Origin: Ramazzottius varieornatus
Taxonomy: Eukaryota > Tardigrada > Eutardigrada > Parachela > Ramazzottiidae
NCBI GenBank assembly: GCA_001949185.1
Contig: BDGG01000002.1
Span: 5,508,448-5,572,447, forward strand
Direction: 5' to 3'
DNA: 64,000 bases
Positions 36,622 to 49,100 of the stretch are shown here, piece after piece. Numbering within the stretch: the first letter of the stretch is position 1; the number at the start of each line of letters is the position of its first letter. The position numbers and the translations under genes were made by a program. The notes under the pieces are model-generated. The model was not told where the DNA came from. It did no database searches and saw only the letters and a program-made list of their open reading frames with translations.

Positions 36622-37070
36622 TCGTCCCGGCAAAGGTGTTCAAAAATTATCTGTCTCGAATTTTAACCGCCGTAGTCAGCACAGCTCCTGACGCGTGGCG
36701 GCTCTGTTAGGCGACGATGAGGTTAAAAATCCCCAAGAGATAGCTTGTTAATTAACTGCGAACAAAGCGGCGTCAATAGACAGTACGTAGTAACGAGATG
36801 GGAGATTACGAGCGGAATATGTCTGCTGCAGCGAGATGGCCTCAATAAACCCTCAGCAGTGACAGACGCCAAAGACTCAGCCGGATAATCCCTTTTACAA
36901 TTCGCTCCCACATACAATGCAGGAGACGTGCATTTAGCTTTAATAGTTGATGACTGACTTGCGTTATCATATGCTACTTCCTTCTGTACTCTGGTTCGTA
37001 CATGTGCGGACGGTTAGGAGGACATCCACGAATTCGGAATGTCGGAAACAACATGCACTGGGACGCCGGA

Positions 37071-37165
37071 AAACGAGTTGGACACGATCATTTGCCTAAG
37101 AGGCGCACGCTCTCGAACAATAACAATGAACCTGTGCGCCGCTTAAGATGACTGTCATGTTACTT
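37071..37165. repeat. GTGGCGCAC palindromic repeat copy
   Basis: The core at 37095-37147 has arms CCTAAGAGGCGCACG and TGTGCGCCGCTTAAG. More diverged than other copies. Intergenic. Confidence 0.7.
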
Positions 37166-39386
37166 CGTTTGCTGGCGACTTGTGTCATTTCGAAATGAGA
37201 GGAGAGAAAGGATATTTCAATATTTAAGTCAAGAGAGGGGCCACAGAAATTAGCCGCTTGCCGCTGAATGCTAAATGATACAGTGCGATCAGCATGAAGC
37301 TGCTTATAGTCAGTATCTGTCCCCATCATTAAGTCAGCAGGGGACCTTTCCTGGGAAGCAGAGGACTCTCGTGCCGGATATGTCGATGGACGCATGTTGG
37401 CCCGCAAATCCGGCCACTTTAACGGAACTACGGGAAGAGTCCACGGAGAAAGGGATAGGGAATGTCTGGTGAACCTTAACGGACCACCTGCAGCCAGCCC
37501 TTTGTCTAAAGGCTAGTTGCCATGATTAGTTCTGGAGCACTGGTCATCCAAACGATGAACACAGCCAACGTCGTTCCGGTCAACTCTTCCCTAATTTCAT
37601 TCACTCATCTTACACTGAAGTGACTGGACCAACTTCTTTCCTCCCACATGCGCACGTACGACGCCCGAGGATAACCATCAGCGCACTACCAAATGCATTT
37701 CTCTTTTCCAATTTTAGGATTCGTGGAATATTCAATGGTACTCGTACCTGAACAAGGCAGACGAGCTACGGTTCCGTTCACGAATCGAGCTCGAGCCCCA
37801 TCATTCATGATTACAGTATCTTCAACCCCACGGTACGAGTAGTTCTCCTACACTGGTGGAAAAGAATATGCAGCTCAAATCATCCCATCACTCCGACAAG
37901 GGTTCTCGAGGCAAACGGTCCGCTTCCCACTAAGACTTAGGTCGTGCGAAGTCCGGCAAAGGAAGCGTGCACAAATGCCAAAGTCGCCATCCGCCTTTTA
38001 GCTGCATCGCGCCGAGTTGTATAGGCTTATAAGTGGCGCTGGTGGCAATGTTTAAATTAAAATGATGCAGTTTTATGGGTGTTTCAATTTCCACTCTTAA
38101 CAGTCTACGGTTCTCGATATTGCAGGGCGCGGTTTCAAGGCATGGAGGCGACTCTCGTTACAATTCCTGTCTCTGAACAAACCGGGCAGTCGAATGTTTC
38201 GGTGACGGTTTCGCCCTGCCGTAATGAGATGGTCGGGGTTCCCGCAGGTGGCGTTGCTGGCGCTGACAGACTATCAGTAGTGCTACTGATCATCGCGCAC
38301 TGAGCCACGTGATGAGTCACCGCTGCCCGGTGGGATCAGATGTTATCATTCTAGCCTCACTGACTCTCACCCGGGCATCATTTACTGTTCACGTGGTTGA
38401 GTGCGCGATAAACTGAGGGAGTTTTAATCAGCTTCAGTCGATACCATCAGCGAGACTACAGTTGCGCTGGTCTTTGATTATGGCTTCTTCCATAATCGAA
38501 AACAAAGCAGCCCTTAATGTGGCAATCGTGACGTATACATCATACAGTGGTGACAAATTCTACGGTGGTTGTTGTAGTCGCTACTGGTTGCTTCAAAGTA
38601 ACGTTTGGAGTTCTTCACAAGTAACCAAGGCTAACGAAGAAACGAGCGATATATGCTCTCCGGTCATTGGCGGAATTGCTGAGGAGGACGAGGAGGCTCA
38701 GGTGGGAAGAATAGTCCAGACATCTTGAAACAGGCCACTGGTGCTTCGTTTGAAGCTTCGAGCTGAAAATACGCAAACTCGTTCTCGCTGGTAAGGTTTT
38801 GGGGTAAGCAAGCAGGCGACTGGAACGTGCGGGTCCAAGTATTCTAAGCCGTAGTATTCGACACGGCGCTTTGCAGACTTGAGAATATCTCAGATTGCCA
38901 TGTAAAAGTAAATGGAACAGCAACCAAGGTCCAAAGCGGATATACGGTTGATACAAAATCGAAATGAACTGGCTAACCAATCTTCATGATTAGACATTTA
39001 GTGATTTTCTCAGTATACACATACGGCACCTCCAAACTTCCACGAAAGAAAACGCCGGCATGAGAAAAGAAGAGCAAAAAGTGCCTAGATGACTGGAAAA
39101 CTCAGCTACCGATAAAGTCAGCACCATCGAAGAGATTGAACTGTTGCGGTCACGCATCATATTCAAGGCATGATACGCTGCAACCGGCAGGACGACCTTG
39201 AGATTATCCATAGAGGTGCAGCTAAAGAAGAACTACACAGTACCATCGTTAGAACCATATGAACAGGAAGAGATTGCCACTACACTGTCACTCGTACACA
39301 TATAATCTAGTACCGCTGAAGTGGGAAACCAGAAGAACCACTGCAAGCAACAACACACCAAAGGACGACCGTCGATCCAGAAGAAT

Positions 39387-42074
39387 CTAGGTCGGTGCTA
39401 TTTTCCGTAGACGACAGCCTTGTGCGTCGTGTATGAACTCGACCTCGGGGTACTTCTTAATATTTTCGTACAACTTCTTTAGGTCTTGCAGCGTCAACGT
39501 ACTTGTATTCAGTTGTACTTCCGTGGCGTCGGAAACCGTAAGGGTATGCAGCATTTGCTCCACCATCAGACTTGTTGGGCTTGGATTGTCATGACGTACT
39601 TTTTCTGGACGGTCGTAGACGTTTTCCTTCTGTTCAATTGGCATGACAGCAGGGACCTTGACTCTGCTTTCCGTCTTGACCATGTCGCCTATCATTCGCT
39701 TGTACAGCTCTTGTTCCCTTTCTTTCTCTTTGCGCTCGTCCCCTTGTATTTTCTTGAGCAAGGCGGGGAACACGGCGCTTTCCGGGTAGACGGCTAGTGC
39801 TCTGCGAAGCAACAGCTGGGCTTCCTTTGTCGACTTGAGCTCGATCAGCGCCAAAACCCTTAGTTCCAACGCCTGCGAGGATAATATGTATCCTTTATAG
39901 CTTCTCGGATATCAGCTCAAAATGCAGTAAATGGGACCTAGCCAAACAAACTAGGTCTCCAACGACCAGATCGTAGTCCCCAGTGGCTCATACGGTATCT
40001 TCATCAATAAGGGCCTTCAAGGACTATACTGGCTTGTTGGTGTAATTACACCAGCAAGTTTGGCGAATACGTGCCGAGAATTTTTCTGACCAGTTAAAAA
40101 AGCGGTGTGACGGCTCGCTTTGGAAGCTCCGAACTGCAGGTAAATACGATCGGAGGACATATCTCTGATGTTGCAGGAACCACCAAACACTCACCACTAG
40201 CAGGAGAAGTGAGAAACTTCATCATGGAAGTGCGGCGAGCTCCGACATTATTTATTGTGTTCAATTTAACACACAATTTTACAGCGTAAGTTTTGAATAT
40301 GCTGGTTCATTCGTTGCGTGTGTGAACATAGTTTTAGGCCTCTCGTACCTTTCGGTGGCTTTTGTTCATGCGAAGCACGTTACCAGTATGGAACATCACA
40401 GCTTTTGGCAACTTGAGCTTATGCGCAACCACCGCACCGTTGGAGAAAGCTTCGCACAGGAGTTTCAGCCGTTGCAGGTCCTCTTCCTCGTTTGCAACAT
40501 GGCAGTGTTCGAGCAAGTCTATAGCCTTCGCAAAGAAAAGACAAACCACCGAGTTGCGATATAACTTTCAACAAGCAAAAGTTGTGAGAAGCACCGTCCT
40601 ACCCATCTTTGGTAGCATTGAGCTCGTCGGTATTCCGCCTGCTGGTAGAAAAACTTGACTCGGCGAGCGCACTTGCTTAGGGCCTTCTTGATTTCTGAGA
40701 AGGTTAGCTCTTCTCGTTGTTCGGGCGACATCTTCATCATCTGTTCCAGTGCGTCGTTGGGAGCGATGCTGACCAGCTCGATGAAGTAGAAAACATCGGC
40801 TCCGCCAGGATATCGCGGCGGACAGCCGACCTTACCTTAACAATAAAATAATCCTCGCAAGTTTTGAGAACTAAATTGATCTATTGCGACATTGAAGGGA
40901 AAAGACTATACCATAGGTGAGACTGCTGGAAACAATAAAGATGGAAACTTCTTGCTGCGTCATGGACTTGATGGCCATCTCGAATCCTGGCAAAGCGCTA
41001 CCCGTCTCCAACCTACAAACACAATATGAGCAGTTTATTGAAAAGGCTTGTTATACTTCACATGTGTACTGGAAAAGCCAGCCAGAATATAACAGTTATT
41101 CAATAATGTATGAGAGCTCGACAAACGAACTGGATCCGACCGCATTTCAAAGTGGCGCACGTTTACAGTGATATTGGCAGGAAGTATGCGCCACTCGTAG
41201 AAAGGATGTGGTCGAGATCGTTCACCAAGCTCACATCTTACTGGAGCTTGAGATGTTTCCTCATTGCGCGAGAATATGCAATGTCGACAGGTTCGTCCGC
41301 AAATTCCACATATGCGGCGTAATGGACAACCACAATCTCGTTGTCCTTGACGGGTATTCCGGAACCAGGTTTGACGATGTGCTTGTAAATGTACCGCGAA
41401 GGATTGCTTCCTTCGACGATGAGGTCCATGGACTTGGACAGCCGACTGAAGACGCTGATGTCTTCGTTGCCAGCATCTTCGCCATCCGGCAGATAGAACT
41501 CGGGATACGGCGCCCAAAGTCCTGTCTGATACTGGGTCCACAAGAACTTCATATGTGCATCGTCACGGGCTTCGCGAGAAGATTCCTTTGGGAGAGAAGT
41601 GTCCCCATCTTCAGGATGGCTTTCGAAGTCGAGCTCAAAGGCGTTTCCGAACTTCACTTTCGCGGACGCTGGAAAGAGCGTTATATTTTTTAATCCTGTC
41701 ATTCGTTTCTAGGTACTAGCGTCCAGAAGAGAACGTGTGTACTGTGGATAGAAATCGTACCTTGAACACTGACAGGTTCCAGTGGACCATATAGCTGATC
41801 TGCGAATTCGGAATCAAGGTTCAGATCGCCGTCGGGGTCGTCCAGGTTGTCCAGTTGATTCCCCACTGAAGATTCCAGTTCAGCGTGTTCCAGCTGATCC
41901 ACCTAGGTTAATCAGTTGAACGTCAGAGTTTGAACTGGATGAAACTGAATGCTTCAGCTGCAACCTGCAGCCGCAGGTGAATTAAGTCAGCTGACTGTGG
42001 CTCACCTTGTCCGACGCAGTGTCGGTAATCGAAGAATACCCAGCTTCCGGTCTACGGACATGAGAAGGTTCCAT
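39387..42074 (-). CDS. FKBP6: FKBP6/Shutdown-like FKBP-TPR co-chaperone
   Basis: FKBP6 and Drosophila Shutdown are Hsp90 co-chaperones needed for piRNA loading in the germ line. Seven exons on the minus strand join in phase: 42074-42006, 41902-41761, 41668-41242, 41012-40912, 40835-40603, 40525-40349 and 39872-39387, about 544 residues. The N-terminus is acidic (residues 1-70). An FKBP domain starts near residue 165 (VKPGSGIPVKDNEIVVVHY) and continues through ALPGFEMAIKSM to GGADVFYFIELVSI, the block order of FKBP6. The binding-pocket Trp of active FKBPs is Phe in ALPGF, so isomerase activity is doubtful, as in FKBP6. TPR-like helices follow (KCARRVKFFYQQAEYRRAQCY, LELRVLALIELKSTKEAQ), then a ~110-residue charged tail. 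The first Met (42074) is the earliest ATG after which phase works. A 476-base intron (39873-40348) separates the last two exons. The choice between FKBP6 and another TPR-FKBP rests on block similarity. Confidence 0.8.
41113..41226. repeat. GTGGCGCAC palindromic repeat copy
   Basis: The core at 41147-41196 has arms TTTCAAAGTGGCGCACG and ATGCGCCACT around a loop with CAGTGATATTGGC. The loop is nearly the same as at 29350. It fills most of an FKBP6-like intron. Confidence 0.8.
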
Positions 42075-43124
42075 AACGAAAACAGGGAGCTGTTCAAACA
42101 ACGAGCGCCGATCCACAAAATAACTACGATCAAGGTGCAGCGCATTTGCCGGAAGCGCGCGAATGCTCTTGCTGTTCACAGCTTAGGCGGAGTTGATCTA
42201 CTCGGACTGCTCCTCTCCCGAAGACATCGTGAATAGGACATCACTTGATGATCCGATGCGGGACATGGGAGCCAAAATGCCGGAGTGATCAGTGAGGAAA
42301 CTGATAAGAGCGAATCCTGCCTATTCTGAACCGCGAAACGCAGAGGAATCGAGAAAAGCGAAGGTGGAAATGGAATCTGGAAAGAGGAAAACTGCCGACT
42401 GTGCCGACTCTGGCCCACTGCAATTGTGAGGCGCCTTGATTGATTTGATAGGAGGAAGAGTAACTGTTTCCATAAACTGTCGACTGACGACAGTGACGCC
42501 ACCGCCCACCTTTTCTGACTCGTGAGATACACACTGCATAGGCATCCTGAACCTGATCCTCTGGGTCACCATAGACATCACAGGCTCTTCGAGATCTCAC
42601 CAGTCTTGCTAGTATTATTGACGAATTCGATGATGCACAGTTTCCCCTACCAAACATCTCAATAAGGTTCTACAACGACGAGGATTCTTGTTCGGGTTCC
42701 AGAGTTCGCCGAAGATCGTTCGGATCTCTGTAAACCACTCTTTTCAGTTTGCCAAAGCCGAGCGCCACAGTTTTCTCAGTTTATTCTCAGTTTAATTGAA
42801 GCCAGTCACAAGGTATCTCAAATTACAAGCTATCCGGTGGTTAAAACAACAAAAAGAATCAAAACATTCTTCCGTGCGGTTCAACCAGCATGTCACCCAA
42901 TGGAAAAAGTTCTACTGTCGATGGCAAAGCGTAAGTACAAAATGCAGTTTGGTCGTTTACAAGAGGAGATTAAAAATGAATTAAAAAGCACCAGATAAAA
43001 CAACAATTGCTGTCAGACAAATACGTCGCGAAACCAAGACTTCCAAAGTCTAGTTTGGTGTCGCGCAAGGAAAGACACGGGAGAGGACAAAGAGGACAAA
43101 ACATCGATCGGGTTTTCAGTGCGC
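42075..43124. other. intergenic between plexin and FKBP6-like gene
   Basis: About 1 kb separates the plexin stop from the start of the FKBP6-like gene on the same strand. It should hold the plexin 3' end and the FKBP6-like promoter or leader. I see no other gene or repeat. Confidence 0.5.
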
Positions 43125-46100
43125 TTACATTCTATTCTCAGCGTTCATCAACTGGACCACTTGCAGCAGACGATTGGGCAATCTGTCCCTGCTTGAAAAG
43201 TCATCTTGGTTGAGAGCCGTCATGAGAGGATCCATGTGCTTCTTCGCGTATGTGAAGAGTTCGAGCAGAGCTGGCCGTGTGTGGAAGTCATGCTTATGGG
43301 CCTACAATGAAGGCATCAGGTGGATTACTGGAAACAACGACTAAGTTATCCGGGAACATTAAAGTCCGTACCTTGGATTCGTGTGTGAGCATCTGACTAA
43401 AGTCTTGTTCCGTCACTTCTGGCAGCTTGTACTTGATGTCGTCGTAGTAGGAACGAACCCATTCTTGGTAGACTCCGATATCCTTCGCGAAAAGAAGTTT
43501 ACTTGAGGGGCTATCTTTGCTCAACTTGAGATCCGACGTGCTGCAGCTTTCCATTAGAGCTTGTGCAATGACTGAAAGACAGGAATCCGCGCTGTTCGAC
43601 TGCAACATAAATTAGTCTTCGTTAGACAAATTCAATGACGAAGGTTAGACCGAATGTAACCTACCTTGTGAATATTGAACAGGAAATTCGGGTTCTTGAT
43701 CAGGTTGACCCAGAACCTCAACGGGAGACTGTTACTCTTCCACGTATGGACCACTTCCGGGTCCTGAATTTCATGATGGAGAGCTTGGTCGTCCAGGAAG
43801 TCAAAGAGGTACTTGACAGCTAGCGGGAAGCCATGGTTGCTGAAGCTGGTTGACAGTACAGTCTCGAAAACCTCGTCAATGAACTTCTTGAGCGTGGTCT
43901 TGGTTGTCAGCAGTCGTGTTAAGTAAATCTCGGTGACCATCTTGCTTCCACGCTTGGTGGTGCCATCACGACTTTGATGTCCGTCTTGACTGTCATGCGG
44001 TTTGACCAGGTGCCATTGTTTGACTCCGTGCTCAAGATCACCATCACCCCGAACAAAGGGTGACTGGCCTCGCACTGGACTTGACTTATGCGAGGCGAAA
44101 GACTTGTCGGATCTACAACAGTTAAACCACTTGTCAGTAATAAGACACTCGCACAACATTATGTCATCCTAGAAGAATAATAGGCCGATCCACTTACTTA
44201 TCAGACATGATGGTCAGGTTGTAAAAGTTGGTATGTTTGGGAACCAGGACGAAAGCAGCGCCGTCGTTGACGTGGTAGTGAGCCAGCGTGTTCAGCCGTC
44301 TCCACTGTACACCCCCACCGCCGGATTCCGTCACCGAAGTCTGGTCTTCGTCCTGAAGAGGACACCTCCCAGCTTGTCCTGTTCGCCATTCAAGGTCCAG
44401 GTTCTCTGGCCGTGGGCGTCTCGAGTACGGCGTGTTCCTGTAGACGACATCAAGAGCCTTCTCCTTGACTTGTGTGACTGAGTCACAGTCCAGAACCTTG
44501 ACTGGGTAGTCGGAGTGGTTGTGTTCCGGATCGACACACGACACATAGATCAACTGCGAGGGAAAATACCGTGATAAAATGGTCGAAGATAAACAACATC
44601 GATTATTTCATTGAATAAAACACATACCAGTTTTTTGTAGTCAATCTTCTGTCGAATCAGCTTTTCTTCGCTGAGCGAGTATTTGGCATCGCTAGTAATG
44701 TAATCAACCGGTCCTTTCTCAATCTGCATTTGAACAGCTCGATAGAGCAGATATAAGCGGCCACCAGCCACTTCCTGTAACAACAAAAGACCTCATTTAG
44801 CAGCCTGACAATGGAAGTAACCGAAGATTTCAAAATACGCCTCACTATATTGTACCTTGAGGAAAGGATAAAGGAGAAATGTTAGCCAAGCACTCAGCAT
44901 CTTTTCCGCCACCGACTCATTCCTTCGCATTAGCAACTTCAAGCTGGGGTTGCTTTTGCCGTCGACACATTTCTCGATGAGCTCAGCCAACAAGGTCTTC
45001 AAGATATCGGTGCAGTAGACCATGTCGCTCTGTAGGACTGCCATCAGCAAGGAAGCCACATTGACTCGGTCTCTCATGCCGAAGTACCGATTGCCTTCCA
45101 GAGTTCGAATGAATGTCAGCAAGAAGGCCTTGTTCAGTAGCAGGCCACCGAACAGCTTTAGTCCATTGTCAATGTTCTGCTTCCTGGCTGGATCAACCGC
45201 CATCTCACCAGTCATGACTGGGTGAGTGTCGGCATTCGGGAACAAGACTTTGGCCACGTACCATCGATAATCCCTAAATAAAATAATCGAATGAGATAAA
45301 GTGCTATATGCAGAAAGAGATCAGATTAGCTACCTGAAGGGGATGCCTCCGGTGCTGAGGTCCGCTGTCCAGTCCGTGATGTCAGTCTGCAGTTCAGCAA
45401 AGGCTTCTTTACACTCACTGGCCACTTGCAGTTCCAAGACGTCGATCTGATCTTGCATGGTCTTGAGGACTCTGGTACTTTCCGTGGCTTTTCGCTTGTA
45501 AGCCACGAAGAAGGCGATGACCAACAGGGCCAGGATGCCACATCCCACACTGATGCCGATGATAACTTCAGTCGAGAAGATGAAGGCGTTGGTCAGCGGC
45601 TGATACGACATGAAGCCGATGGAAAAATTCTTCGTATCTCCAATGATCACCCTATAAGAGAAACCCTGATCAGTACGGGAGATGCTTTCATATTAGAAAT
45701 GAAAGACAGACCTGACTTCCGGCAGCGCGCCAATCCTTGCTTGTCCATCAGGTCCACGTGCCGTGGGTTCATTATCCGGTGGTCGACACGTCAGTTGCTT
45801 CCGCGAGAGGGAGGTGATGTTACAAAAACTCATGCCCACTTCCACGACGTAGTCCTCCATCTTGTACGCTTGGTTCAGGTTCTCCCCTTCGATGAACAAG
45901 TACTCGCTCTTGTGGTACTTGATCCCGTTGGCATCCGTAAAGTTCCTCACGACCGGGTCCGGATACAGCTGGAACTTCTCGAACGTCTTCCCTTCTGCTC
46001 TTGTCAAGTTCCTCAAGGGCAAGACACCATCCATCACGAAGCCATAATCAACCTCAAGAGGCCGCTCTCCGTCCATCCTCGCCGTGTAGTACTTGGTTGT

Positions 46101-49100
46101 CAGGTTGGTTAAATCCATCGCTTGAGGAGTTCGACATTCCATATGCTTACTCGATATCACCTCACACGGTCCCGTGTATTCCTTCCCTCCAAAGGCAAAG
46201 ACTATCTGAGGACGAGACGCCACGTTCAAGTTGGTACCCTCGACATACACAACACTCCCACCGAAAGGAGTCCCTCGTGGTCTGTTATCTGTTTGCCCTG
46301 ACCCATACGACCACACTTTCGTAATCTCGGGATCGGCAACATACTCGAACAAGACGTCTTCCAGGACTCTTTCCCCCCGATCTAACGTCACCCTCACTTT
46401 CATCTTATCCAAAGTACTCGCGGCTGAGGTGCTACAGACGATCTCGGAAGCGTTACGGCCAATGATGGTACATGGACTTGTGCCGATGTTGACGGAAGGC
46501 GAACTGCCGGCGTTCAAGTACCGACCGGTGATGGTTAAAACTGTCCCGCCGGAACGTGGGCCTGACCGAGGGTGGATTTGGAAGAGTTTGGGATCGACGT
46601 ACGTAAACTTGGTGGGAGAGATGGCGGTGAACTGGTTGGCAATATTGACGGTAACATCGCCACTGTAGGCTAGCTCGCCAACTGGTGGCTCGATGGCGTC
46701 AGTCTCGCAGACTATGGTGGAAGTCCGCTCGTAGTGCTCGGGAAGGACAGTGCAACGGCGTCCGGCCACTTGCACTCCGTTAACGATGTCGCCGAAACTC
46801 TTTCCCAGATTAACCTGCGAGAGATTAAGCCACTAAAATTCCTGATCCTAATTTTGGTTGGTTTTCGGAAATGATTACCCCTTCGATGGTCAGCTTTGTT
46901 CCGCCTTCCCAAGGTCCAACCGACGGTGAAAAGCGTATAATTTCTGGGTTGGGACACGTGGAATTTCTGTTGAGCCAGTTCGTCGGACAATGGTTCGTGA
47001 CCTGAATAATGCGAGAGAAATTTGAATGAATAGAGCGCGCGTACTGCTTAGTTCATAATTTCGTGCGCAACTGTTATTATGTGGCTAGTTACTTGTCATT
47101 CAAACATCTATGGTTACTTTACAAGTCGACGAACCTGGCAAGTTTTCTCACACCAGCCACATTCAAATTCCACCGGCAAGTCAAGGCAGAAGCCGCAGTT
47201 GGACGACATGGCGGCGCATTTGTACATGAGGACAGTTAGACTGTTGGGGTTGTCAAGAGGCTTCTCTTCTCCCCAAGCAATCTCAAACTTGGCGGTGGCG
47301 TTCGGTGCAAGGTGCAAGTAGCTAAATCGGAGCGGAGAACAGGTGATTAAGTCGGAGACCACACTGGCTTCCGTTCGCTCCACCCGTCCATCAATGTAGA
47401 ACAGGCAGTCGAAACGTGACTGGAAAGGCTGGATATTCTCCACCCGCACCGTCACCTGCCGTAACAGCCCGGATGGAACCAGGATGTACGAGTCGTGTAG
47501 GAAATCATTGGCGGGTCTTATGCGTGGACAAAAGTCCGGTCCGCTGCGTGAGCTGTACCCACTGCGATTCTGTCCGTTCACCAGGTAGTTGTTACGGCAG
47601 TTCTCACCGGCATCATGCGTACACCGATGTCCTTGCACACACCTAAAATTCAATGTCCACGTTAATAACCAATACAACTTCTGAAATAAATTATTATTTG
47701 GGTGCTGGTCAAAGACCGCTCTCTCAAGTGGCGCACACTTTCCAGCTAAAACCACTGAAAACGTGCGCCACTTGAGAGGACGATCTTGTACGGTTAGTTT
47801 GATAGCCTTTCCATTTATTTATTTTTGCTTTCATTGATTTCCTAATTTCTATAGAGCTTTAGAGCTCTTCAGCAGATTCCACACAGCGTACCAGTCACAC
47901 GGGTAGGGACTGGACACGCAGTTGTCACAGTCCGACAGAGCGGCGCAATCGTAGAAGGTGACGTTTGTGGTTGAAAAGTCAGGTCCCCCACCGAGCATGC
48001 GAAAAGACAAGCGCGCCGACACAGCGTGCTCCCCATCTGGGATCTCCGGCAGGAGGTCGACACGAGGTGTCGCACAAGAGATGCCATCAGAGGTCCGTGA
48101 AGCGTTGGTCTCCAATGGAGAACTACCCTCGAAGGCGAAAACACACACAAAGGCTTCGGGTAGCGTTGGAAGGTTGTCAATCGTCAATGCCAGCTGTGAA
48201 AACCAAAATGTGACCTATCTCTGACTTTTCCATTGTTTACCGCAGGTTTTGTCAGATGACGATCTGGTATGTCAATCATGTCATGTTCAGTTGGGTCGCC
48301 GGTCTCATAAGTTTGATCCTCGCAATAAAGAATTCTTACCGTTCGCGCTGTTGTTCTTTGTATCTGGTTGGGTGTAACCGCGGCGATACGCGTGCACTTT
48401 TGACTTTTATAGCTTATCCAATAAGCGCTGTCAGCCTTGACTGCGCTGCACGCTGCCCGAAGGCCACATCTACAATACACAAAAAATCATGTCAGGTGTC
48501 AGTCAGAAAGGCAAAGAATATTGTATCAGAGTTATTACTCATAATTGTGAACATAAATGAGTCGTAATTAAACCAAGGAACAATTTTACGACCAGTAAAG
48601 CCAGGAGCCATCTCTCACGACCTCGGCGCAGAGCTTCTCTATGCACGCTGTTTCCTTCGGTCGATTCTTCGGCCTAAGTTTCTTGTATTCTGAGCTCCTT
48701 CTTCTCTTCAGAATCTGTGATGTTTGCTCTAAGTTTGGGCCCCAATGGATTCGGATTCGGCGAAAAGGAAATTGAGTTGTTCACGCCGGCAACGTTTATC
48801 TTTCAACCGCACCGTGTCACTTTCTCATTTTCTTGGTTCGCCCAAGTCGTTAATTACCAGCTCAGAAGTATTTACTCACGCAGCATATTCAAGTAAATGG
48901 ATATTCAAGGCCAATTACAAGGCAGACAAAGCCTGGCCGCCGGCAATAGCAATTACCAGATGCATGGTGTTTGTGTTGCTAACAAAGCCGATGAAAAGAA
49001 AGCCACAGTCGCGGGAGAAATTCCTGGTCAGCGCGGTATGTGCCATCGGACACGTTGTCGAGGAGCCTTGCGCCGACCCCCGTCTCTTGTACAGTGTAGC

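Larger units (their letters stand above)
32077..39386. other. gene-poor region upstream of Pax6
   Basis: About 7.3 kb contain no gene I can support. A missing 5' exon of Pax6 is expected here. The longest open frame (34258-34974, plus strand) has no conserved motif and a composition like its surroundings. The region holds two palindromic repeat copies (36513-36621 and 37071-37165), one half-copy near 32477, and a pyrimidine tract at 35994-36040. Control elements of Pax6 would be expected here, but none can be recognised from sequence alone. Confidence 0.45.

Noticed and set aside
40107-40289. 60-codon frames on both strands between the last two FKBP6-like exons
   Set aside because: Joining the flanking exons directly gives a continuous TPR helix with correct phase, so this is intron.
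45426-46112. 228-codon plus-strand open frame
   Set aside because: It is antisense to plexin exons that match the family closely in the other strand.
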